This document shows, piece after piece, positions 53,930 through 63,022 of a stretch of 64,000 nucleotides of DNA. How positions within the stretch are numbered: the stretch's first letter is position 1; each line of letters opens with the position of its first letter. Position numbers and translations under genes: made by a program. Source of the stretch: UBA1952 sp965246855 (GTDB lineage Bacteria; Bacteroidota; Bacteroidia; Chitinophagales; Chitinophagaceae). The stretch covers positions 71,023 through 135,022 of the forward strand of contig CBDFFP010000004.1 of the NCBI GenBank assembly GCA_965246855.1, read 5' to 3'. The notes below the pieces were generated by a model, which was given only the letters and a program-made list of their open reading frames with translations, did no database searches and had not been told where the DNA came from.

Positions 53930-54802
53930 TTATCCCTTCATCGCCTCGGCCAGCGTCTTGCCAATGTTTGCGGGGCTTTCCACCACGTGGATGCCGCATT
54001 CGCGCATGATTTCCATCTTGGCCGCTGCCGTGTCTTCCGCACCGCCAACGATAGCGCCTGCGTGGCCCATACGGCGGCCCGGAGGCGCGGTTTGACCGGC
54101 AATAAATCCTACCACCGGCTTGCGCATATTGTCTTTCAGCCAGCGCGCGGCTTCGGCTTCCATGCCGCCGCCAATCTCGCCAATCATGATGATGGCGTCG
54201 GTTTCGGGGTCGTTCATCAAAAGCTCTACGGCTTCCTTCGTGGTGGTGCCGATAATCGGGTCGCCGCCAATGCCGATGGCGGTGGAAATGCCCAGTCCGG
54301 CTTTTACGGTCTGGTCTGCCGCTTCGTAAGTCAGGGTTCCGCTTTTGCTCACAATGCCGATGCGGCCTGCCTTAAACACAAAGCCGGGCATGATGCCCAC
54401 TTTCGCTTCATCGGCGGTAATCACGCCGGGGCAGTTGGGGCCGATGAGGCGGCAGTCGTAATCCCGGATAAAGTCGCGGGCCAGAATCATGTCCTGCACC
54501 GGGATGCCTTCGGTGATGCAGATGATCACTTTAATGCCCCCGGCAGCGGCTTCCATAATGGCGTCGGCAGCAAAAGCAGGCGGCACGAAGATGATGCTCA
54601 CGTCGGCTCCGGTGGCTTCTACGGCTTCCTTCACAGTGTTGAAAACCGGGCGCTCCAGGTGCATGGTTCCGCCTTTGGCCGGCGTTACGCCACCTACCAC
54701 CTGGGTTCCGTATTCCATCATCTGCGAGGCGTGGAAAGAGCCTTCCGTTCCGGTGAAGCCCTGCACCAGGACTTTAGAATTTTTGTTGACGAGGACAGCC
54801 AT
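53930..54802 (-). CDS. sucD: Succinyl-CoA ligase alpha subunit
   Basis: A 290-residue TCA-cycle enzyme subunit from ATG 54802 (MAVLVNKNSKVLVQGFTGTEGS). It has the CoA-binding Rossmann domain, IGPNCPGVITADEAKVGIMPG, SKSGTLTYEA and the phospho-histidine region GRRMGHAGAIVGG. It forms succinyl-CoA synthetase with SucC, whose gene is not in the window. A longer upstream frame has no domain content. A TAnnTTTG element supports the start. Confidence 0.95.
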   Translation of the reverse strand: MAVLVNKNSKVLVQGFTGTEGSFHASQMMEYGTQVVGGVTPAKGGTMHLERPVFNTVKEAVEATGADVSIIFVPPAFAADAIMEAAAGGIKVIICITEGIPVQDMILARDFIRDYDCRLIGPNCPGVITADEAKVGIMPGFVFKAGRIGIVSKSGTLTYEAADQTVKAGLGISTAIGIGGDPIIGTTTKEAVELLMNDPETDAIIMIGEIGGGMEAEAARWLKDNMRKPVVGFIAGQTAPPGRRMGHAGAIVGGAEDTAAAKMEIMRECGIHVVESPANIGKTLAEAMKG

Positions 54803-54847
54803 TGAGCGTCTTTTAGGGGGAGAAAGTTTTGGGTAGAAAAAGCGCGG

Positions 54848-54855
54848 CAAATGTA
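54848..54855 (-). promoter_or_regulatory. TAnnTTTG element for sucD
   Basis: TACATTTG on the minus strand lies about 45 bp before the sucD ATG and matches the Bacteroidota -7 consensus. Confidence 0.6.
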
Positions 54856-55060
54856 AGGGGCGGCGGGGGTTGGATAGTGTTGGAGGACGTTGGAGGGGTT
54901 GGAAGCTTCGCGTTGGAAGGTTGGAAGGCTTCAGATAAGAATATCGTCGTTTTCGTTGCAGCATCTGTTTCACAAGATAGAAATTCTTATAAAACAGGCG
55001 CTGGAACAGCAGCCACAAGAGGTAACTGCCCTCGCCTCCGGGTTTCCTTTAACAATTTTA

Positions 55061-55280
55061 GGGGGTAACTGCCTCCCTCGCATTCCGGGGAAGGGAGTCA
55101 GAGGGGGTAACTGCCTCCCTCGCATTCCGGGGAAGGGAGTCAGAGGGGGTAACTGCCTCCCTCGCGTTCCGGGGGAAGGAGTCAGAGGGGGTAACTCCTT
55201 CGCCCGCGTTCCGGGGAAGGCAGTTAGGGGGTCTAACTGCCTCGCTCGCGTTCCGGGGGAGGCAGTTAGGGGTCATAACT
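55061..55280. repeat. Minisatellite of five 42-bp GC-rich palindromic units
   Basis: Units begin GGGGGTAACTGCCTCCCTCG and recur at 55061, 55103, 55145, 55187 and about 55228. Each contains short inverted segments such as AACTGCCTC/GAGGCAGTT around a GCGTTCCGGGG loop. The first units are nearly identical and later ones diverge. A partial unit precedes it at about 55020. No gene is in the 54803-55365 interval apart from the sucD promoter. Confidence 0.93.
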
Positions 55281-55365
55281 GTCTTTTTGGGGTAAGTTTT
55301 TGCTTTCCATTATGAATTATGGGGAATAAATCTTTCCTTTGGGTATTAAAACACACTTCTTTCTT

Positions 55366-56361
55366 ATGAAAAACCTTCTACGCTTCCTGGTGATTGTGTT
55401 GATTTCGTTGCCTTTTACCTCGCGGGGGCAGGCCACTTTTGTGTTGGATGGTATGCCGGGTGACTCGGTTGTTTTCAATTTTGCAGCGGGCGATTCGCTT
55501 ACACAGTATAACAACTGGGGGAGCATAAGGGCCATGATAGACACCACTGGCGCAAGGCTTTGGCAGGTGGGTGGCACCGTCAAAACCGGCTTCCTAAACG
55601 GCGGCAATGCGGTGCGCGGAATTATGACGGATACCGCTGTAACCTATCCCATTGGGCAGGACGACTATTTTGTTTTGCGAGACCTCAACGGCTTTAATCC
55701 GATTCTGACTTTTGACCATCGCTACGAGACCACTGCCGGCAAAGATGGCGGCTGTGTGGAGCTTTCCAACGACAGCGGCGCGACGTGGAAAAGTATCTTC
55801 CAGCTTTGCAACGACACCAATACGAACAACAACCCAACCTGGGGCGAAAGCGTTTTGACGGACAGCTTTTATACGCGGCACGATACCCTTGCGAATGGCA
55901 TTCCGGTGTTCAGCGGTAGCAGCAATGGGTACATCCGCTCGCGGCTACAGCTATTCTATGCGCTACCTCTTAAGACCACCCAAGCGCCCTGTAACTTCTG
56001 GAATATGGACATCTGGGTGCGCTTCCGCTTTATGAGCGACAGCACTGCCGACACGCTGGCGGGCTGGAACATCCGGCGCATTCTGCTGGAGTATGACCGC
56101 TGGGAGGGCGTTACCAACACATCCCTGCCCGCGCACCTTTCCTTTTCCCCCAACCCCACCACCGGCCTCCTCCGCCTCGCTGATGATTTCCCGCTCACGC
56201 CCGGCCAACGCTACCAGGTGCGCGATGTGTTGGGAAGGGTGGTTTTGAGGGAAGGGAAACCGGAGCGGACGCTTGACCTCGGCGGGCTTCCAAAGGGCCT
56301 GTATTTCGTGCAGGTGCAGGGCAGAAATGGAATAGCGGTGGGGCGCGTGGTGTTGGAATAA
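55366..56361 (+). CDS. Exported protein with T9SS sorting domain
   Basis: A 331-residue protein from ATG 55366 with a signal peptide (KNLLRFLVIVLISLPFTSRGQ). The central beta-rich domain (residues 25-240, including DDYFVLRDLNGFNPILTFDHRYETTAGKDGG and VELSNDSGATWKSIF) resembles a lectin-like or adhesive jelly-roll region. The last 75 residues (LSFSPNPTTGLLRLADD ... PKGLYFVQV) form a type A T9SS sorting domain. It is probably secreted or attached to the surface. The ligand is unknown. Confidence 0.85.
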   Translation: MKNLLRFLVIVLISLPFTSRGQATFVLDGMPGDSVVFNFAAGDSLTQYNNWGSIRAMIDTTGARLWQVGGTVKTGFLNGGNAVRGIMTDTAVTYPIGQDDYFVLRDLNGFNPILTFDHRYETTAGKDGGCVELSNDSGATWKSIFQLCNDTNTNNNPTWGESVLTDSFYTRHDTLANGIPVFSGSSNGYIRSRLQLFYALPLKTTQAPCNFWNMDIWVRFRFMSDSTADTLAGWNIRRILLEYDRWEGVTNTSLPAHLSFSPNPTTGLLRLADDFPLTPGQRYQVRDVLGRVVLREGKPERTLDLGGLPKGLYFVQVQGRNGIAVGRVVLE

Positions 56362-56504
56362 AGACCTCACTCTTCAAAAGAGTGGAAAGCGTGTTCGTCT
56401 TCTGGCGGGTACGCTTTTTATTTCTTACGGACAATCCCCGTTCCAAAAAGATTTGCCTGCGCAGCAATCTCTTTTGGAATATCCCTACCTAAAACCTGTT
56501 TCTC

Positions 56505-57633
56505 ATGCAGCTTGTGTGTTTCTCACACCTGCGCTGGCACTTCGTGTACCAGCGTCCCCAACATGTATTGTCCCGCTTTGCGCCGGAGTGGAATGTCTTC
56601 TTTGTGGAAGAGCCGCTGCCCACCGACGCGCCGCAGGATTCCTACGACGAGGAGATTACCAAAGAAGGCGTTACGGTGCTGGTTCCGCGCCTTTCCAATA
56701 CTTTTTCCGGCGACCACACCGAACGGCTGCGTACGCTGGTGAACCGCATCTTTTCCGACTATCGCATCCGCGATTTCACGGCCTGGTACTACACGCCGAT
56801 GGCCTTGTCTTTCACCCGCCATCTGGAGCCTGCGCTCACGGTTTTTGACGCGATGGATGAGCTTTCGGCCTTCAAGTATGCGCCTGCCGAATTGTTGGAT
56901 TTAGAGACAGAACTCTTGTCGCGCGCCGACGTGGTTTTCACCGGCGGGCAATCGCTGTACGAAGCCAAGAAGCACCGCCACCCCCAACATCCACGCCTTC
57001 CCAAGCAGCATCGACAAGGCGCATTTTGCGCAGGCGCGCGCCCTTGCCCACAGCCCGATGGATCAGGGCCGGATTCCGCATCCGCGCCTCGGTTTTTATG
57101 GCGTGGTGGATGAGCGGTTTGACATAGAACTGCTGCGCGGCATGGCGGAATTGCGGCCCGACTGGCACTTCGTCATCATCGGCCCGGTGGTGAAAATCGA
57201 CCCCGCCACGCTGCCGCAGGGAGGAAATATCCATTACCTCGGCCCGAAGAAATACGAGGAGCTTCCGGCTTACCTGAGCGGCTGGGACGTGGCCCTGATT
57301 GCTTTTGCGAGGAACGAATCCACGCGCTACATCTCCCCCACCAAAACGCCGGAATACCTGGCGGCGGGCTGCCCGGTAGTGTCCACGCCGATTCATGATG
57401 TGGTGCATCCTTATGGCGAAGAAGGGCTGGTGGCAATTGCCCATAACGCCGAAGAAGCAGTGGAGATGGCGGCAGACCTGATGCGCGCCGATAAAAAAGA
57501 ACGCTTGGCGCAAGCCGATGCGTTCCTTCAAAACATTTCCTGGGACGACACGTGGGCCGACATGAAGCGCCTGATGGACGAAGCCCTGACCCTTAAAAAA
57601 GACCTTGCATTATGTATGACTATCTCCTTGTAG
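56505..57633 (+). pseudogene. Glycosyltransferase with one homopolymer frameshift
   Basis: The first frame encodes MQLVCFSHLRWHFVYQRPQH, LFDxxDELSAFKYAP-type text and SRADVVFTGGQSLYEAKKHRH. The second frame continues GFYGVVDERFDIELLRGMAEL, FVIIGPVVKIDP, IHYLGPKKYEELPAYLSGWDVALI and TPEYLAAGCPVVSTPIHDVV. Together they make one GT-B glycosyltransferase (family 1/4-like) of about 375 residues. The junction is a C5 run at 56981-56985: removing one C gives HPNIHAFPSSIDKAHFAQ and a continuous frame. It is therefore a 1-bp insertion or a sequencing error. It precedes and overlaps glf by 22 bp. Confidence 0.85.
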
Positions 57634-58741
57634 GCTGCGGCTTTGCCGGTGCGGTGCTGGCCGAGCGGCTGGCTAATATTGGCAACAAAAAGGTGCTTAT
57701 CATAGACAAGCGCAACCACATTGGCGGCAACGCTTACGACCATTACGACGAAAGCGGCGTGCTGGTTCATAAGTACGGGCCGCACATCTTCCACACCAAC
57801 TCGGCAGAGGTGTTCCACTACCTCGGCAACTTCACCGAGTGGCGGCCTTATGAGCATCAGGTATTGGCGAGCGTGGACGGGCAGATGCTGCCGATTCCCA
57901 TTAACCTCAACACCATTAACGGCCTCTACGGCACCAACCTGACGAGCGAGGAAGTAGCTGCTTTTCTCCTTTCTAAAGCAGAGAAACGCACGCCGGTTCT
58001 GACGTCGGAAGATGTGGTGGTGAACGCAGTAGGAACGGAGCTTTTTGAGAAGTTTTCAAGAACTACACCGAGAAGCAATGGGATTTATACCCGGCGGAAC
58101 TGGATGCGAGCGTAACGGCGCGCGTGCCCACGCGCACCAACCGCGACAACCGCTACTTCACCGATACGTTTCAGGCGATGCCGCTGCATGGCTACACCAA
58201 AATGTTTGAGCGGATGCTGGATCATCCCAACATCCACGTGATGCTGAACACCGATTTCCGGGACGTGAAGGATATGCTGCCATACAAAGAGCTGATTTAT
58301 ACCGGGCCGATTGACCAGTATTTTGACTACTGCTACGGCAAGCTGCCGTACCGCTCCATCGACTTTAAGTTTGAGAGCCACAACAAGGAACAGTATCAGG
58401 AGACGGGCACGATAAACTATCCCAACTCGCAGCCTTATACGCGCATCACGGAGTTCAAACACCTGACGGGTCAGCACCACCACCGGACGACGATTGTGTA
58501 TGAATTTCCCACCGCCGAGGGCGACCCGTACTACCCTATTCCACGCAGGCAAAACACCGAGCTTTACAACCGCTACCGCGACCTTGCGGCGCAGACGAAA
58601 GGTGTGCATTTCCTGGGACGGCTGGGGACGTACAAGTACTACAATATGGATCAGGTAGTGGCGCAGGCGCTGGCTTTTTTCCGGAAATTAGAGCGGGAGA
58701 AAAAGGCCGTCAGCAACGGACAGTTGGTAACGGCGGGATAA
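57612..58741 (+). pseudogene. glf: UDP-galactopyranose mutase with one homopolymer frameshift
   Basis: The N-terminal frame has the FAD-binding motif VGCGFAGAVLAERLA, then IIDKRNHIGGNAYDHYDESG, KYGPHIFHTN and EWRPYEHQVLASVDG. The second frame continues NRDNRYFTDTFQAMPLHGYTKMFERML, GPIDQYFDYCYGKLPYRS and FLGRLGTYKYYNMD. Joined at the T4 run (58053-58056) by adding one T, the sequence reads KFFKNYTEKQWDLYPAELDASV and gives a normal protein of about 376 residues. Glf makes UDP-galactofuranose for surface glycans. It is either a recent 1-bp deletion or a sequencing error. Confidence 0.9.
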
Positions 58742-58781
58742 GCTTTTCGTTTTAAGCAGAACACGGGGAGTTATCGGAAAT

Positions 58782-58860
58782 CTTTTGTCACCCCGGAACG
58801 GGGTCTTGTTGGCTTGCAGTAGGCTGCGTCCGGCAAGTTCCCGTTCCGGGATGACAAAAG
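58782..58860. repeat. Extragenic palindrome with CTTTTGTCACCCCGG arms
   Basis: 21-bp arms with one mismatch (58782-58802 and 58840-58860) enclose a 37-bp loop after glf. The arm core GTCACCCCGGAACGG is similar in style to the GTCATTCCGA palindromes at 37997 and 53735. Confidence 0.9.
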
Positions 58861-58891
58861 AAATGGCCGTTCCTGGTTTTCCTCATGACCC

Positions 58892-60061
58892 ATGACCCAC
58901 AACACAAACCCCTTTCGCTCTTTCTGGATGGGCGGCTACGAATGCGCCGACCACCTGAACGCTTTTGGCAACCGCGTGGATTTGCTGCATGATACCGGGC
59001 ATCTGGAGCGACTGCGGGAAGATTATCGCGCGCTTAAAGCATTCGATATTCAGACGGTGCGCGAAGGCATTCGCTGGTCAATCGCGGAGCCGCAACCGTA
59101 TGTGTATGACTGGCGCGCGGTGGATGCCATTATAGATGCGGCTCAAGAGGCAGGCACTCAGGTGGTATGGGACATTTGTCATTTTGGTTTTGCTCAAGAC
59201 CTGACGCCTTTGCATCCCATGTTTGCGCGGCGCTTTGCGCATCTGTGCCGGGCTTTTGCGCAGCATTATCGCAGCCGCGTTCCGCACGGCGAATGGATTG
59301 TTACGCCTATCAATGAGGTGAGCTTTCTGTCTTGGCTTGGCGGCGATGTGCGCGGTACGGCTCCCTATACAATTCATCAGGGCTGGGACGTGAAATACCA
59401 CCTGATGAAGGCCTACATTGAAGGCATAGAAGCCTTACGCGAAGTAGATGATTCGGTGCGGGTTTTAACCACCGAGCCATTGATTTACGTTGCGCCCGAG
59501 GACCCCGGAAATCCCGAAGCGGTGATGCGTGCGGCCCACATCCACGAGGCGCAGTTTCAGGTGTTGGACATCCTTTCCGGCAGAATGTGCCCGGAGCTTC
59601 GCGGCAGGCCGGAATACTTAGACATTCTGGGCTTCAACTACTACCACAACAACCAGTGGCGCGCCAACGAAAGCCGCGAAATGCTCCGCTGGCATCCCGA
59701 AGAAGCGCACCCGGAACGCTGCACTTTGGTCAGTCTTTTGGAAGAAGCGTGGCAGCGCTATGGGCGGCCCATTGTGCTTTCCGAGACCAGTCATTATGGG
59801 GAACATCGCCCGCAGTGGCTCCAAATGGTTGCAGCGGAGTGCGCGGCTTTGTTGGAAAGAGATTTCCCGCTTTGGGGCGTTTGTCTCTACCCTATCCTTG
59901 ACCGGCCCGACTGGGATTTTCCCGAACAGTGGCACCGCTCCGGGCTGTGGGATATTCCCGACCCGGAAACGGGAGAACGGGTGCTGCACGAGCCAACAGC
60001 GGAGGCTTTGTTGCAGGCGCAACAGGTGGTGGCAGAAGCGATGGAAATGGTGATTTCGTAG
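58892..60061 (+). CDS. Glycoside hydrolase family 1-like protein
   Basis: A 389-residue (beta/alpha)8 protein: WMGGYECADHLNAFGNRVDLL at the start and DYRALKAFDIQTVREGIRWS. The acid/base NE motif is in WIVTPINEVSFLSWLGG, and the nucleophile is in RPIVLSETSHYGE near residue 300. It has no signal peptide, so it is probably cytoplasmic. It is compact compared with true GH1 enzymes (about 450) and lies next to glf and a glycosyltransferase, so it may act on a related glycan. The substrate is unknown. Confidence 0.8.
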   Translation: MTHNTNPFRSFWMGGYECADHLNAFGNRVDLLHDTGHLERLREDYRALKAFDIQTVREGIRWSIAEPQPYVYDWRAVDAIIDAAQEAGTQVVWDICHFGFAQDLTPLHPMFARRFAHLCRAFAQHYRSRVPHGEWIVTPINEVSFLSWLGGDVRGTAPYTIHQGWDVKYHLMKAYIEGIEALREVDDSVRVLTTEPLIYVAPEDPGNPEAVMRAAHIHEAQFQVLDILSGRMCPELRGRPEYLDILGFNYYHNNQWRANESREMLRWHPEEAHPERCTLVSLLEEAWQRYGRPIVLSETSHYGEHRPQWLQMVAAECAALLERDFPLWGVCLYPILDRPDWDFPEQWHRSGLWDIPDPETGERVLHEPTAEALLQAQQVVAEAMEMVIS

Positions 60062-60080
60062 GGACACGCTATGCGTGTCC

Positions 60081-60863
60081 CTACGGATTGGATGTAATTC
60101 CCGCCTCGCGCATTCGCGTTTCCTTTGCGTCCTGCAAAAAGCCGGAAGCGAAAATGAAGCTGTTTAAATCCGGGTCGGTAGAAAGGATGATTTCTTTGGA
60201 ATTTCCTTCCCACTGCCGCCGTCCGCCGTTCATAAACACAATGTGGTCGCCACTTTCCATCACCGTGTTCATGTCGTGGGTATTGACGATGGTGGTGATG
60301 TTGTATTCGTAGGTCAGTTCCTTAATCAGGTGGTCGATAACGATAGACGTCTTCGGGTCAAGGCCGGAGTTCGGCTCGTCACAGAAAAGGTACTTCGGGT
60401 TCAGCACAATGGCGCGCGCAAGGGCTACACGCTTCTTCATGCCGCCGGATATTTCGGCAGGATATTTCTTGTTCGCGTCTTTGAGATTCACCCGTTGGAG
60501 CACTTCATTCACCCGCGTTTTCATTTCCGTCCGCGATTTGCGGGAGAACATTTCTAAGGGGAACAGGACGTTCTGCTCCACCGTGAGCGAGTCAAACAAG
60601 GCAGCGCCCTGAAATAGCATTCCGATTTCGGTGCGGATGCCTTTCAAATCCCGCTCGTTCATCGCCATCAGGTCGCGGCCCTCATAAAGCACCTGTCCGC
60701 TGTCGGCGCGCAACAGCCCCACCATGATTTTCATCAGCACCGTTTTTCCAGAGCCGGATGTACCGATAATCAGGTTCACCTTGCCCGGCTTCATCGCCAC
60801 GCTCACGTCTTCCAACACGACTTTGTCGCCAAAGCTTTTGTGGATGTTTTTGAGTTCAATCAT
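60081..60863 (-). CDS. ABC ATPase of an MlaF-type lipid transport system
   Basis: A 260-residue ATPase. It has Walker A GTSGSGKTVLMK, Q-loop GMLFQGAALFDSLTV, signature EISGGMKKRVALARA, Walker B YLFCDEPNSGLDP and H-loop VNTHDM. The GMLFQxxALFDS and GGMKKRVALARA sequences are those of MlaF/Ttg2A ATPases that drive phospholipid transport between membranes. The partner permease (MlaE) and MCE genes are not in the window downstream. On the minus strand the gene's 5' side carries a palindrome and the four-helix-bundle cassette. Confidence 0.9.
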   Translation of the reverse strand: MIELKNIHKSFGDKVVLEDVSVAMKPGKVNLIIGTSGSGKTVLMKIMVGLLRADSGQVLYEGRDLMAMNERDLKGIRTEIGMLFQGAALFDSLTVEQNVLFPLEMFSRKSRTEMKTRVNEVLQRVNLKDANKKYPAEISGGMKKRVALARAIVLNPKYLFCDEPNSGLDPKTSIVIDHLIKELTYEYNITTIVNTHDMNTVMESGDHIVFMNGGRRQWEGNSKEIILSTDPDLNSFIFASGFLQDAKETRMREAGITSNP

Positions 60864-60875
60864 AAGTCATGTTTC

Positions 60876-60929
60876 ATGTTTCATGAGGTCATGTTTCATG
60901 AACCCGTGAAACATGACCTCATGAAACAT
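60876..60929. repeat. Inverted repeat (23-bp arms) flanking the four-helix-bundle gene
   Basis: Arms at 60876-60898 and 60907-60929 are perfect complements (ATGTTTCATGAGG..., loop of 8 bp). The right arm recurs as a direct repeat at 61340-61362 on the other side of the four-helix-bundle gene. Confidence 0.93.
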
Positions 60930-61310
60930 TTAAGGCTGTGGGTTTTTCAAGTGCGCGCCAAGTTTGGCACGATAAGACATGAATACACGAACAAGTTCCT
61001 GCGCTTCTTTGCAAATAGACTCCGTTTCAGGAGCCATTGTAGGGAATGCTTCCGTAAGCAATTCCAGCCAGAAGTCGGCTTCGTCGGCTTCCTCTACTAC
61101 GATACACAACTTCGCATAACGCTCTTTGTCGGAACGCGCAATACAAGAAGCACGGTAGTCTGCTGCGACAGATGTAGCGCTTCTAACGAGCTGTTTTAGA
61201 ATGATGTCGGAGGAGATACTGCGCACTGCTTTTTCTGTAAACCGGATAGTGGACAGCGCAAAAGCCTTCGTCCGTACCTTAAAATGCTGGTTGTATTCTA
61301 TCGGCGTCAT
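60930..61310 (-). CDS. Four helix bundle protein (S23/IVS-type)
   Basis: A 126-residue all-helical protein: FALSTIRFTEKAVRSI, ILKQLVRSATSVAADYRASCIARSDKERYAKL and EEADEADFWLELL are the hallmark helices of the S23/IVS four helix bundle family, first known from 23S rRNA intervening sequences. Its molecular role is unclear; it is probably RNA- or protein-binding. Its stop codon touches one copy of a 23-bp repeat, and a direct copy lies 30 bp upstream of its start, so gene and repeats look like one cassette inserted between mlaF and the carboxylase gene. Confidence 0.88.
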   Translation of the reverse strand: MTPIEYNQHFKVRTKAFALSTIRFTEKAVRSISSDIILKQLVRSATSVAADYRASCIARSDKERYAKLCIVVEEADEADFWLELLTEAFPTMAPETESICKEAQELVRVFMSYRAKLGAHLKNPQP

Positions 61311-61339
61311 TCCTATGATCTAATAAACCTCATGAAACA

Positions 61340-61362
61340 TGAAACATGACCTCATGAAACAT
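61340..61362. repeat. Direct copy of the 23-bp repeat upstream of the four-helix-bundle gene
   Basis: It is identical in sequence and orientation to 60907-60929 (TGAAACATGACC...GAAACAT), giving a 23-bp direct repeat 433 bp apart that encloses the gene. Confidence 0.93.
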
Positions 61363-61375
61363 CGCGCCTCCGGCG

Positions 61376-63004
61376 CTACACCTGAAACACCCCGCTTTTC
61401 CATTCCTTCTCAATCGGCGCGTGGTTGGCGGCTTCCAGTCCGGTGGAGATGCGCTGGCGCGTGGTGGTCGGGTCAATGATTTCGTCAATCCAGAGGCGGG
61501 CGGCGGCGTAGTAAGAACTTGTTTGCGCGGCGTAGCGGTCGGTGATTTCCTTTAGTAAGGCCTGTTCCTTTTCTGGCTCAATGGTTTCGCCTTTTGCCTT
61601 AAGGCTTGCTACTTGGATTTGAAGCAATGTTTTCGCTGCCTGCTCGCCGCCCATCACCGCGATTTTTGCGTTGGGCCAGCCGTAGATAAAGCGCGGGTCG
61701 TAGGCCTTGCCGCACATAGCGTAGTTGCCCGCGCCGTAAGAATTTCCGGTGATGATGGTGATTTTCGGAACCACGGAATTCGCAACGGCGTTCACCATTT
61801 TCGCACCGTCTTTGATGATTCCACTATGCTCGCTCCGGCTACCCACCATAAAACCCGTTACGTCCTGCAAAAAGACGAGTGGAATTTTCTTTTGGTTGCA
61901 GTTCTGGATAAAGCGCGCGGCCTTGTCGGCGCTGTCGTTGTAAATAACGCCGCCCAGTTGCATCTCGCCTTTTCCGCTTTTCAGAATCTTGCGCTGATTG
62001 GCGACAATGCCCACCGCCCAGCCGTCGATGCGGGCGTAGCCGCAGACGATTGTTTTGCCGTAGTCTTTTTTGAACTGGTCAAAAGAGCCTGCGTCCACAA
62101 GACACTCAATCACATCCACAACCTCGTAAGGCTTGTTGTTTTCGGCGCTTACCAAACCGTAAATATCCTTCGCCGGACGGGAAGGTTCTTTGCTTTGGAT
62201 ACGGTCAAAACCGGCGCGGGGCTTCTCCCCTATTTTGCTGATGATGCGGCGCACTTGATCTAAGCATTCTGCTTCGGTATCGCATTTATAATCGGCAATA
62301 CCGCTTACCTCGTTGTGCATCTTCGCGCCGCCGAGAGTTTGGATATCCACTTCTTCGCCAATGGCCGCTTTCACAAGGGCCGGGCCAGCCAGAAAGATAG
62401 AGCCGTTGCCTTCCACCATCAGCGTTTCGTCGCTCATGATGGGCAAGTACGCGCCGCCTGCTACGCAACTTCCCATCACAGCGGCAATCTGGGTGATACC
62501 CATGGCGCTCATCACCGCGTTGTTGCGGAATATGCGTCCGAAATGTTCTTTGTCGGGGAAAATCTCGTCCTGCATCGGCAGATATACGCCTGCCGAGTCC
62601 ACGATGTAAATCACGGGTAGGTGGTTCTCCATCGCAATCTCTTGCAACCGCAGGTTTTTCTTCCCGGAAATGGGGAACCACGCACCCGCTTTCACGGTGT
62701 TGTCGTTGGCAATAATCATGCACAAGCGACCCGCTACGCGACCCACACCGCCTACCGTTCCGCCGCTGGGGCAGCCGCCTTCAGCGGCGTACATTTCCCA
62801 ACCGGCAAACGCGCCGATTTCTTCAAAAACAGAGTCTTTGTCAATGAGGTATTGCACCCGTTCGCGCGGACTCATTTTGCCGCGCTCGCGGGCTTTGTCC
62901 ATTGCTTTTTTGCCGCCGCCCTGCGCGACTTGAGAGAAGCGCTGACGCAGTTGGCCGACCGCAAGGTTCATGCGGTCTTCGTTTTTGTTGAATTCCAGAT
63001 TCAT
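61376..63004 (-). CDS. Acyl-CoA carboxylase carboxyltransferase subunit
   Basis: A 542-residue carboxyltransferase of the propionyl-/methylcrotonyl-CoA carboxylase beta family. The N-terminal CT half contains ARERGKMSPRERVQYLIDKDS, VMGSCVAGGAYLPIMSDE and FLAGPALVKAAIGEE. The C-terminal half contains LVFLQDVTGFMVGSRSEHSGIIKDGAKMVNAVANS, GNSYGAGNYAMCGKAYDPRFIYGWPNAKIAVMGGEQAA. The motif set fits methylcrotonyl-CoA-type enzymes (leucine breakdown) better than acetyl-CoA carboxylase, but this is tentative. The biotin carboxylase partner is not in the window. Confidence 0.9.
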   Translation of the reverse strand: MNLEFNKNEDRMNLAVGQLRQRFSQVAQGGGKKAMDKARERGKMSPRERVQYLIDKDSVFEEIGAFAGWEMYAAEGGCPSGGTVGGVGRVAGRLCMIIANDNTVKAGAWFPISGKKNLRLQEIAMENHLPVIYIVDSAGVYLPMQDEIFPDKEHFGRIFRNNAVMSAMGITQIAAVMGSCVAGGAYLPIMSDETLMVEGNGSIFLAGPALVKAAIGEEVDIQTLGGAKMHNEVSGIADYKCDTEAECLDQVRRIISKIGEKPRAGFDRIQSKEPSRPAKDIYGLVSAENNKPYEVVDVIECLVDAGSFDQFKKDYGKTIVCGYARIDGWAVGIVANQRKILKSGKGEMQLGGVIYNDSADKAARFIQNCNQKKIPLVFLQDVTGFMVGSRSEHSGIIKDGAKMVNAVANSVVPKITIITGNSYGAGNYAMCGKAYDPRFIYGWPNAKIAVMGGEQAAKTLLQIQVASLKAKGETIEPEKEQALLKEITDRYAAQTSSYYAAARLWIDEIIDPTTTRQRISTGLEAANHAPIEKEWKSGVFQV

Positions 63005-63014
63005 GGGAGAGAGG

Positions 63015-63022
63015 CAAATCTA
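63015..63022 (-). promoter_or_regulatory. TAnnTTTG element for the carboxyltransferase gene
   Basis: TAGATTTG on the minus strand lies 10 bp before the ATG at 63004 and matches the Bacteroidota -7 consensus. Confidence 0.55.

Noticed and set aside
54890..55315. Plus-strand open frame through the 42-bp minisatellite giving a 14-residue repeat
   Set aside because: The repeat is explained at the DNA level. There is no start signal, no flanking domain, and both strands are open for the same reason.
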